From WGAB01 sp964406105 (GTDB taxonomy: Bacteria; Hydrothermota; Hydrothermia; WGAB01), in contig CAYOQK010000059.1 of assembly GCA_964406105.1 (NCBI GenBank), positions 1 through 15,733 on the forward strand: a stretch of DNA of 15,733 nucleotides. The letters run 5' to 3'. Under the pieces are notes generated by a model. The model worked only from the letters and a program-made list of their open reading frames with translations, ran no database searches and had not been told where the DNA came from. Of the stretch, positions 7,452 to 13,021 are shown one piece after another; the stretch's first letter is position 1, and each line of letters begins with the position of its first letter. A program made the position numbers and the translations under genes.

Positions 7452-8152
7452 GGTTCCCTGGGGCCGAAGAGGGCACGGCCCAGGCGGATCTCCGTGGCCC
7501 CTTCCAGCACCGCGTACTCAAAGTCCTCGGACATCCCCATGGAAAGCACAGGCAACGCCCTGCGATACTGTTGTTCCAACAGATCACGGAGTTCGCGAAG
7601 TCGGGCGAAGGCGCGGCGCGATCGGCGTTCCTCAGGAGGATAGGGGCCCAGGGTCATGAGGCCTTGGAGACGGAGATGGGGCGCGTGTTCCAGCACATAC
7701 TCGGCCAGCGCCAGCAGGGCTTCGGGCTTGGGCGGCAACCCGTGTTTGCTGGGTTCCTCCGAGGTGTTCACCTCCAAAAGCACTGTTAAAACCCGGCCTT
7801 CGCGGGCCAGTCGCTTTTCCAAGGCTTCCACCAGTTCCGGACGGTCCACCGATTCCACCGTTTGGAACAGCCTTACCGCGTACCTCACCTTGTTGGTTTG
7901 GAGATGGCCGATCATGTGCCACTCCAGGGTTAGGTCCTGGAGGAGGGGGATCTTTTGTCGGGCCTCCTGCACCCGGTTCTCTCCAAAGTGCCGGATGCCC
8001 AGGGCAGCGGCTTCCCGGATCCGTTCGGGTGGCACTCCCTTGGTGGCCCCCAAGATCTGCACGTCGGTAGGCGAGCGTCCCACCCGAAGGCAGGCCTCGG
8101 CAATGCGTTCCTGCACCCTGGCCAGGTTCGCCCTCAGGTCCTGCGACCACAT
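7448..8152 (-). CDS. yggS: YggS-family PLP homeostasis protein (PLPBP)
   Basis: A 234-aa single-domain TIM-barrel protein of the YggS/PROSC/PLPBP family, which binds pyridoxal 5'-phosphate without known enzyme activity and buffers the free cofactor. Seen in the sequence: the Schiff-base lysine K38 in ATKGV, HFGENRVQEA (55-64), the WHMIGHLQTNK motif (78-88), and the phosphate-binding C-terminus SMGMSEDFEYAVLEGATEIR (204-223) followed by LGRALFG. The length is typical. The ATG at 8152 heads the minus-strand run. A -10-like TACAAT (8164-8159) ends only 6 nt before it, so the message could be leaderless. The next gene overlaps its stop codon. It is divergent from the SDR gene across 23 bp. Confidence 0.95.
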   Translation of the reverse strand: MWSQDLRANLARVQERIAEACLRVGRSPTDVQILGATKGVPPERIREAAALGIRHFGENRVQEARQKIPLLQDLTLEWHMIGHLQTNKVRYAVRLFQTVESVDRPELVEALEKRLAREGRVLTVLLEVNTSEEPSKHGLPPKPEALLALAEYVLEHAPHLRLQGLMTLGPYPPEERRSRRAFARLRELRDLLEQQYRRALPVLSMGMSEDFEYAVLEGATEIRLGRALFGPREP

Positions 8153-8158
8153 GGTTCC

Positions 8159-8164
8159 ATTGTA
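8159..8164 (-). promoter_or_regulatory. Candidate -10 element for yggS (leaderless geometry)
   Basis: Read on the minus strand, TACAAT (5 of 6 to TATAAT) is followed by GGAACC and then the yggS ATG. Transcription starting 7 nt after the hexamer would begin at the A of the ATG. No good -35 hexamer is seen 16-18 nt upstream. The element is therefore only a candidate. If real, it would drive the seven-gene run from inside the 23-bp divergent gap. Confidence 0.35.
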
Positions 8165-8170
8165 AAGGAG
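8165..8170 (+). promoter_or_regulatory. Ribosome binding site deciding a TTG start
   Basis: AAGGAG lies 5 nt before a TTG at 8176, ideal spacing. The in-frame ATGs at 8200 and 8206 have no comparable site. This favours initiation at the TTG, adding eight residues to the usual SDR N-terminus. Confidence 0.6.
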
Positions 8171-8175
8171 CCCCG

Positions 8176-8964
8176 TTGGCTGGGGTTGTCCTGTACCCTA
8201 TGGCCATGGCGAAGGAAAAACTCACAGGGCGTGTAGCCATTGTAACCGGAGCGTCGCGGGGAATTGGCCGAGCCACGGCCTTGGAACTCGCGCGCCAAGG
8301 GGCCGACGTGATGGTCCATTATCACCGAAGGGCCGCTGAGGCGCAGGCCGTGGCCCAAAAGATCCGTGAGATGGGTCGTCGTAGCCGGGTGGTGCAGGCA
8401 GATCTCCGGTACTACGAAGGATGTCAGCACGTGGTACAGGCAACCTTAGAGGCCTTTGGTCGGGTGGACATCTTGGTCAACAACGCTGGCGTCTCGGAGC
8501 ACCGGGACTTCTTTGAGATCACGCCAGAGGAATGGGACAACATGATCCGGGCCAACCTGAGCCACGTGTTCTTCATGAGCCAATTGGCTGCCCGAGACAT
8601 GGCACAGCGGGGGTTCGGGCGGATTATCCACATCGGTTCCCTTCGGGCCCGTATTGGAAGTGCCCACGGTGCCCATTATGCCGCAGCCAAGAGCGGCATC
8701 CTGGGTTTGGCGCGTTCCATGGCCCTCATCCTGGGTCCGCTGGGCATCACTGTCAATACGGTGGCCCCTGGGTACACCCGCACCGACATGACCCGCCGCA
8801 CCTTGGAGGAACGGGAAGACGAGATCCGAGCCCAGATCCCGGTGCGGCGGGTGTCCGAACCAGAGGACATCGCCCGCGTGGTGGCCTTTTTGGCCTGGCC
8901 AGAAAACCAGACCATCAACGGCGCCATCATTGATGTAAACGGTGGCCTTTACCTCCCTGCGTAG
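8176..8964 (+). CDS. Short-chain dehydrogenase/reductase, FabG-like
   Basis: A 262-aa classical SDR with a Rossmann fold. Numbered from the TTG start it has the cofactor motif TGASRGIG (24-31), NNAG (102-105), N127, S155, and the catalytic Y168-x3-K172 in HYAAAKSG. PGYTRTDM follows, then the C-terminal QTINGAIIDVNGG that is typical of FabG-like enzymes. HYHRRAAE after the second strand suggests NADP(H). It could be 3-oxoacyl-ACP reductase, but this subgroup includes many dehydrogenases of unknown substrate, and no other fatty-acid gene is nearby. The TTG at 8176 is preceded by AAGGAG; ATG 8200 or 8206 would also give a complete domain. Only two bases separate its stop from the methyltransferase start, so the two form an operon. 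Confidence 0.9.
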   Translation: MAGVVLYPMAMAKEKLTGRVAIVTGASRGIGRATALELARQGADVMVHYHRRAAEAQAVAQKIREMGRRSRVVQADLRYYEGCQHVVQATLEAFGRVDILVNNAGVSEHRDFFEITPEEWDNMIRANLSHVFFMSQLAARDMAQRGFGRIIHIGSLRARIGSAHGAHYAAAKSGILGLARSMALILGPLGITVNTVAPGYTRTDMTRRTLEEREDEIRAQIPVRRVSEPEDIARVVAFLAWPENQTINGAIIDVNGGLYLPA

Positions 8965-8966
8965 CC

Positions 8967-9764
8967 GTGGAAATTCTGAATGACCTGCCCGAGGAACAGT
9001 ACCTGGCCTTGGATGCCTTCCTGAGCATCCTGAGCATTTACGAAGATCGGGTCCGCACGCGACGCCTGCAACGGGCACTGCGGTCCTTGCTCCAGCCCCA
9101 CTGGGTGGTGCTGGAGGCTGGCGCGGGCCTGGGCCACATGACCGCTTATCTGGCGCGACAGGTGCGCCGGGTGTACGCTGTGGAAGAGAACCCCCTGGCC
9201 TGTCGCTTTCTGCACCAACGGTTTCAAAGACACCCCCGGGTGCGGATCCTGTGCGGGATGGTGGAAACCGTGACCCCTCCGGAACCTGTAGACCTGCTGT
9301 TTCAAGAACTCTACGGCCCCTTACTCTACGATGAATCGCTGGCCGCGTTGGAGCAACTCGCCTTTCGGCCTGCCTACGTGTTCCCCAACGCCGGCGCCTT
9401 GGAGTACGGATTGTTGGATAGCCGGAGGCTTCGGGATCCTGTGGTGCGGCCGGAGATCCTGCCCCTGTTGGAAGGCGCTTTGGTGGCGGATCTGGTGCCT
9501 GAGGTGCGGTTCCGGCCTTTGGGCACCTTGTGCACCTGGCACTGGCCCGAGGGCCTACGGTGTGGCACCGCCCATCTGAAGGACCACACCGGCGACCTGG
9601 TGGCCCTCCGGCTGGTGGTGCTCCACGAGGGAAAGGTACTTTGCCGGGCTCAGGAGTGTCCCAACTGGCCTCTGGTGTTCGCCTATCGCGCTGGAGACCG
9701 GTTCCGGCTGCAATTCACGTACGCCGAGGCTACGAGCCGGGTGGAATTGGAGTGGCTCCCATGA
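8967..9764 (+). CDS. PRMT-like class I SAM-dependent methyltransferase
   Basis: A 265-aa protein. Motif I is VLEAGAGLG (48-56), with the ribose-binding acidic residue in VYAVEEN (69-75). What follows strand 4 resembles protein arginine methyltransferases: LFQELYGPLLYDESL (111-125) places E114 and E123 like the PRMT double-E loop, then FPNAGALEYGLLDS (139-152) matches the P-x-x-A strand, and CTWHWPEGL (189-197) looks like the THW loop before a beta-rich C-terminal domain (200-265). Such enzymes methylate arginine guanidines, but bacterial relatives may act on small molecules or other proteins, so the substrate is open. The start is GTG at 8967, two bases after the SDR stop. No plus-strand terminator with a U-tract follows. 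Confidence 0.75.
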   Translation: MEILNDLPEEQYLALDAFLSILSIYEDRVRTRRLQRALRSLLQPHWVVLEAGAGLGHMTAYLARQVRRVYAVEENPLACRFLHQRFQRHPRVRILCGMVETVTPPEPVDLLFQELYGPLLYDESLAALEQLAFRPAYVFPNAGALEYGLLDSRRLRDPVVRPEILPLLEGALVADLVPEVRFRPLGTLCTWHWPEGLRCGTAHLKDHTGDLVALRLVVLHEGKVLCRAQECPNWPLVFAYRAGDRFRLQFTYAEATSRVELEWLP

Positions 9765-9771
9765 GCCCGTA

Positions 9772-9805
9772 GAAAAAACTTCAGGGCGGCAATGCCGCCC
9801 TGAAG
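9772..9805 (-). terminator. Intrinsic terminator, minus strand
   Basis: A perfect 12-bp stem (9779-9790 with 9794-9805, arms CTTCAGGGCGGC and GCCGCCCTGAAG) with a 3-nt loop is followed on the minus strand by six T (9778-9773). On the plus strand the stem is followed by G-rich sequence, so it is a classical terminator only for minus-strand transcription. The only promoter it serves within reach is the one at 9841-9869. Confidence 0.85.
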
Positions 9806-9833
9806 GGGGAAGGGGGTAAGGAGGGCCATAGGG
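9805..9833 (+). other. Putative G-quadruplex motif
   Basis: Four plus-strand G-runs (9805-9809, 9812-9816, 9823-9825, 9831-9833) are separated by loops of 2, 6 and 5 nt, which meets the usual G3+N1-7 rule. The run follows the hairpin downstream of the methyltransferase gene and is the complement of the C-rich part of the small RNA. Formation is predicted from pattern only. Confidence 0.4.
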
Positions 9834-9840
9834 TGTTCAT

Positions 9841-9869
9841 AGTATAGCCGAAACCTGTCTAAGTGTCAA
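9841..9869 (-). promoter_or_regulatory. Consensus sigma70-type promoter of the small RNA
   Basis: On the minus strand TTGACA (9869-9864, 6 of 6) and TATACT (9846-9841, 5 of 6) are separated by exactly 17 nt. This is the best -35 in the window. It points away from the potassium channel gene and toward the terminator at 9772-9805, with no protein gene on that strand until the yggS start at 8152. Confidence 0.85.
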
Positions 9870-9877
9870 TGCTTGAC
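9865..9877. repeat. Inverted repeat GTCAA-TGC-TTGAC over the -35 element
   Basis: Perfect 5-bp arms (9865-9869, 9873-9877) flank a 3-nt centre. The left arm is part of the -35 of the small RNA promoter; the right arm forms a TTGACC on the plus strand, without a good -10 at 16-18 nt. It may be an operator or simply two back-to-back -35-like elements. Confidence 0.35.
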
Positions 9878-9932
9878 CAGTCTACTCCAAGAAACCCATG
9901 AACCCAGTCGCTGCCCAGGGGCCGTCTGCCCG

Positions 9933-9938
9933 TAAAAT
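9933..9938 (+). promoter_or_regulatory. Candidate -10 element of the potassium channel gene
   Basis: TAAAAT (5 of 6 to TATAAT) ends 8 nt before the ATG at 9947, so a transcript starting at normal distance would carry almost no leader. No ribosome site is seen before the ATG. The -35 region at 9910-9915 is a poor match. Confidence 0.4.
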
Positions 9939-9946
9939 CCAGCATC

Positions 9947-10990
9947 ATGCACTGGGGCATCACCCGAGAACAGCGCCGCCGCATCGGCCGGGCCCTCCAC
10001 CGCCGGGGCCCCCAGGCGGCCATCGGGGCCGCCCTCTTTGGCCTCTGGATCGTGGTGGGCACTCTGGGCTACATGGCCCTGGAAGGCTGGCCCTTCTTGG
10101 ATGCCCTGTATATGACCGTGATCACCCTAACCACCATCGGCTTCGGGGAGGTCCATCCCTTGAGCCATGCCGGCCGCGTGTTCACCCTGTTCCTGATCTC
10201 CGTGGGCCTGGGCACTGCCGTGTATACTTTCACGCGCCTGGGCCAACTGGTGTTTGAGGGTGAATTCCTGGACATCTTTGGACAACGACGAATGACACGG
10301 GAACTGCGACGTTTGAAGCAGCACTACATCGTTTGCGGCTTCGGTCGGATCGGCCAAATCGTGGCCCAGGGCTTGGCCGAGGAGGATGAGCCCTTCTGCG
10401 TGGTGGAACAGAACCCTGAACTGGAGGATACCCTTCGGGACCTGGGTTACCGCTATGTGATCGGCGATGCCACCGAGGAGGACACCCTGAAGCGGGCAGG
10501 CATTGATCGGGCCCGAGCCGTGCTCGCCCTGCTCCCCACCGACGCCGATAACCTGTACCTGACCATCACTGCCAAGGGCCTGAACCCAGAGGTGCGGGTG
10601 ATCGCCCGCGCCCTAAGCGCCAAGGCCGAGATGAACCTGATCAAAGGAGGGGCAGACCAGGTGGTCTCGCCGTACCGCATTGCGGGCATCCGAATCCTGC
10701 AGGCCGCCCTCCGGCCCACGGTGCTGGAATTCATGGAGCTGGTGACCCATCGGGCTTACCTTCCCCTGCAATTGGAGGAAATCCGGGTGACCCGTTCTTC
10801 CCCTGTGGTCAACCGGACCTTGGCCGAGGCCGACGTCCGAAACCGCTACGGGGTGATCGTGATCGCCATCAAACGAACCAACGGCGAGATGATCTTTAAT
10901 CCCGGCCCCCAGGAGGTCATCCGGGAGGGGGACATCTTGGTGGTGATGGGTCGGGAAGAGGACCTTCGGCGCTTTGAGGTAGGGGAGTAA
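9947..10990 (+). CDS. Two-TM potassium channel with RCK (TrkA-N/TrkA-C) domains
   Basis: A 347-aa ligand-gated K+ channel of the MthK/GsuK type. TM1 is at about 23-44, the pore helix and filter TLTTIGFGEVHPLS at 61-74 (GFG replaces the usual GYG, a common bacterial variant), and TM2 at about 76-98. A Rossmann-type RCK-N domain follows, with the nucleotide-binding GFGRIG (131-136), the acidic residue in CVVEQNP (151-157) and VIGDATEEDTL (171-181). A TrkA-C domain is at about 260-345. Tetrameric pores gated by an octameric RCK ring control K+ flux in response to nucleotide, Ca2+ or NAD(H). The gene stands alone, with a -10-like TAAAAT just before its ATG. It converges with mnmA, with six bases between the two stop codons and no terminator visible. 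Confidence 0.93.
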   Translation: MHWGITREQRRRIGRALHRRGPQAAIGAALFGLWIVVGTLGYMALEGWPFLDALYMTVITLTTIGFGEVHPLSHAGRVFTLFLISVGLGTAVYTFTRLGQLVFEGEFLDIFGQRRMTRELRRLKQHYIVCGFGRIGQIVAQGLAEEDEPFCVVEQNPELEDTLRDLGYRYVIGDATEEDTLKRAGIDRARAVLALLPTDADNLYLTITAKGLNPEVRVIARALSAKAEMNLIKGGADQVVSPYRIAGIRILQAALRPTVLEFMELVTHRAYLPLQLEEIRVTRSSPVVNRTLAEADVRNRYGVIVIAIKRTNGEMIFNPGPQEVIREGDILVVMGREEDLRRFEVGE

Positions 10991-10996
10991 GCCCGT

Positions 10997-12070
10997 CTAA
11001 TCGTTGGAATCCAGCAGGGACCTCAAGGAATCCAGGTTCACCCGGTGAGGACTGGGGATCAACAGCCCACCGCCGAGGAGATGATCCCCCTCGTATGCCA
11101 CGGCGAATTGGCCGGGCGCAGGGTTCCAAACCGGCTCTTCAAACACGATTCGGGCCATCTCGCCCTCCGGCATCACTTGGGCAGGCACCGGTGGCGTGCG
11201 GTACCGCACCTGGACCAGTACCCGTTGTTGCCACCGTGGAGGATCCACCAGCCACCGAAACCGATACACCCAGGCCTCCCTGCGAAGCAAGGCCTCTCGG
11301 GGTCCCACGGTAACCCTTCGGCTTTGGGGATCCACCTGCAGAACGTACAGGCGACGGCCTGCTGCCACCCCCAATCCCCGGCGTTGCCCCGGGGTAAAGG
11401 CGTAGTAAGCGGTGTGGTGTCCCAGCACCTGGCCTTGGAGGTCCACGATCTCGCCCGGCTGAGGCCCCAAGTGCGGACGAAGAAAATCCCGATAGTCTTG
11501 AGAAACAAAGCAGATGTCCTGGGATTCGTGTCCCACCTGCTCTTGAAGTCCTAAGGTTTGGGCCCGTTGCCGCACCTGCTCTTTGGTCCAGGTCCCCAGG
11601 GGCAGCAGCAGGCGGGGCAAAACGGCCTTGGGAATCCAAGCGAGAAAGTAGGACTGGTCCTTTTGCCGGTCGCGGGCGCGGAACAGTTGCCCATGGCGGC
11701 TTTGGGCGTAGTGGCCAGTGGCCACGGCCTGGGCTCCACGGCGGCTCAGTTCTCGCAACAACACCGCAAACTTGATCACCCGATTGCAGAGCACGCAGGG
11801 GTTGGGGGTTAACCCCCAGCGATACCCCTCCACGAAGAACCGGATGACCCGTTGGCGGAATTCCTCGCGGAGGTCCACCAGGTACCAGGGGATGCCGAGC
11901 CGTTGGGCCACTTGTCGGGCGCGGTCCACGGCCTCCGCTTGAGGGCCCGGGGCAGTGGGGTTCAGGAGTTGAAAGGTGACGGCCACCACCTCATAGCCCT
12001 GTTCCAGCAGCAAATGGGCGGCTACGCTGCTATCCACACCGCCGGAGAGGGCCAGCACCACCCGGGTCAC
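10997..12070 (-). CDS. mnmA: tRNA-specific 2-thiouridylase MnmA
   Basis: MnmA uses ATP to activate, and a persulfide to thiolate, U34 of tRNAs for Lys, Glu and Gln. The 357-aa product has the PP-loop LSGGVDSS (8-15), the nucleophile region TPNPCVLCNRVIKF (88-101), ATGHYA (117-122), and the second catalytic cysteine C187 in DICFV. It also has FTPGQRRGLGV, where the family usually has YTIGQRKGLGI. By alignment to the E. coli layout C95 is the nucleophile (NPDVLCN there) and C92 replaces Asp, making a CxxC as in many thermophile enzymes. The start is GTG at 12070, overlapping the stop of the HEAT protein gene (GTGA). It ends the minus-strand run that enters from the right edge. Confidence 0.96.
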   Translation of the reverse strand: MTRVVLALSGGVDSSVAAHLLLEQGYEVVAVTFQLLNPTAPGPQAEAVDRARQVAQRLGIPWYLVDLREEFRQRVIRFFVEGYRWGLTPNPCVLCNRVIKFAVLLRELSRRGAQAVATGHYAQSRHGQLFRARDRQKDQSYFLAWIPKAVLPRLLLPLGTWTKEQVRQRAQTLGLQEQVGHESQDICFVSQDYRDFLRPHLGPQPGEIVDLQGQVLGHHTAYYAFTPGQRRGLGVAAGRRLYVLQVDPQSRRVTVGPREALLRREAWVYRFRWLVDPPRWQQRVLVQVRYRTPPVPAQVMPEGEMARIVFEEPVWNPAPGQFAVAYEGDHLLGGGLLIPSPHRVNLDSLRSLLDSND

Positions 12071-13020
12071 TGTGCCAAGTCCTCCAGGAGGCGTTCTAAG
12101 GTGTGGAACACCAGGGGATCGGTTTCACGATCCCGGTGAACCGAGAAGAGGACGGGCAGGGATTTGCCTCCAAGGTGATTTAGCGATAAGGCGACATAGT
12201 GTCGGACCGCGGGGTCCGGGTGATCCAGAAGCGGGATCAACCGAGCGCGCCAGGCGCGAACCTGGGGGGCGGGCAGCGGACGGTCCAGAGCCGCCAGTAC
12301 CTGTTCCAGGGCCAGGGCCTCCCGGGCCGTGAGGGCCTCCGGATCCCGAGCCCAGAGGGCCTCCAAGGAATCCAGGGCCACCGCGGGCTCCCGGGCCAGG
12401 CCCCGCACTCCAGCCCGCTGGAGTTGGAAATCAGTGGATTGAAGGAGGGCCATATACACCGGCACCCAGCGGGGTTGATGGAGCCGCACAAGAGCCACTG
12501 CCGCCGCATAGCGAACGAACACGGAGGAATCCTGAAGCCCAGGGGCTACCCAAGCGGCTGCGGTGGTATCGCCAACCCGGCCCAGGGCAGCCAATACGCG
12601 GGCGCGCATTCGGGGCCGAAGGGGCTGGTGCAACATCTCCCGGAGCCGGGGCAGAGCCGAGGAGTCCTTGATCTCGCCGATGAGCCACAGGGCCACCCGG
12701 CGTATGGTGTCGTTCTCACTTTCCAGGGCCCGGTGCAGGTACGGCCGAGCCTTCTGCCGATTCCTCTGAACCACCACCTTGAACACCCTCAGTTCCAAGG
12801 GATTCAGGGTGCGGACCTTCTTTTCAAATAGGAACTGCAGGGCAGCGTCGCCATAGGTGGCCAGTTCCCTCCGGGCCTTGGACACCTCCTCCCGGAGTTC
12901 CCCCACACCCCATTGTTTGGCCTTTTTATAGAGTTCCTCCAGACGCTGGGAATCCGGTGGGGTACCTGAGGCCCCCAGGCTCAGCACCAGAATCAGGATC
13001 AGGGGTTGCATGGCTATCAT
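12067..13020 (-). CDS. Exported HEAT-repeat protein, unknown function
   Basis: A 317-aa protein. Residues 1 to about 19 (MIAMQPLILILVLSLGASG) are a signal peptide, so the protein is likely periplasmic or exported. After a charged helical region (25-90) come repeated helix pairs with the HEAT pattern, for example NDTIRRVALWLIGEI, RMRARVLAALGRVGD, SVFVRYAAAVALVRL and DPAVRHYVALSLNHLG. That makes about six repeats to the C-terminus. HEAT repeats form protein-binding solenoids; no catalytic motif is seen. I start it at the ATG at 13020, one base after the ABC gene stop; the ATG at 13011 would shorten the signal peptide by three residues. The longer open frame upstream is Cys-rich read-through of the ABC gene. 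Its stop overlaps the mnmA GTG. Placed after an ABC exporter, it might support an envelope complex, but this is guesswork. Confidence 0.8.
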   Translation of the reverse strand: MIAMQPLILILVLSLGASGTPPDSQRLEELYKKAKQWGVGELREEVSKARRELATYGDAALQFLFEKKVRTLNPLELRVFKVVVQRNRQKARPYLHRALESENDTIRRVALWLIGEIKDSSALPRLREMLHQPLRPRMRARVLAALGRVGDTTAAAWVAPGLQDSSVFVRYAAAVALVRLHQPRWVPVYMALLQSTDFQLQRAGVRGLAREPAVALDSLEALWARDPEALTAREALALEQVLAALDRPLPAPQVRAWRARLIPLLDHPDPAVRHYVALSLNHLGGKSLPVLFSVHRDRETDPLVFHTLERLLEDLAQ

Positions 13021-13021
13021 T

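Larger units (their letters stand above)
9772..9834 (-). ncRNA. Candidate C-rich small RNA with anti-SD-like core
   Basis: A complete minus-strand transcription unit lies in the 182-bp gap. It has a consensus promoter (9841-9869), a predicted start near 9834, a C-rich unpaired 5' part and a perfect intrinsic terminator. The RNA would be about 63 nt. Its single-stranded section includes GGCCCUCCUUACCCCC; CCUCCUU equals the anti-Shine-Dalgarno core of 16S rRNA. Such an RNA could pair with AAGGAGG-type ribosome sites in trans, as C-rich small RNAs in Firmicutes do (inference by analogy). No minus-strand gene lies downstream: reading past the terminator would give antisense RNA to the methyltransferase gene. 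A short frame (ATG at 9840 to TGA at 9781) exists, but its ATG lies upstream of the expected start site. Confidence 0.65.

Noticed and set aside
9781..9840. A 19-codon proline-rich frame (ATG at 9840 to TGA at 9781, minus strand) overlapping the small RNA.
   Set aside because: Its ATG directly abuts the -10 hexamer, so it lies upstream of the expected transcription start and has no ribosome site. No minus-strand gene follows that an attenuation peptide could control.
9818..9847. A plus-strand AAGGAGG followed by GTG and a four-codon frame.
   Set aside because: The frame ends after four codons; the ribosome-site look is simply the complement of the CCUCCUU in the small RNA.
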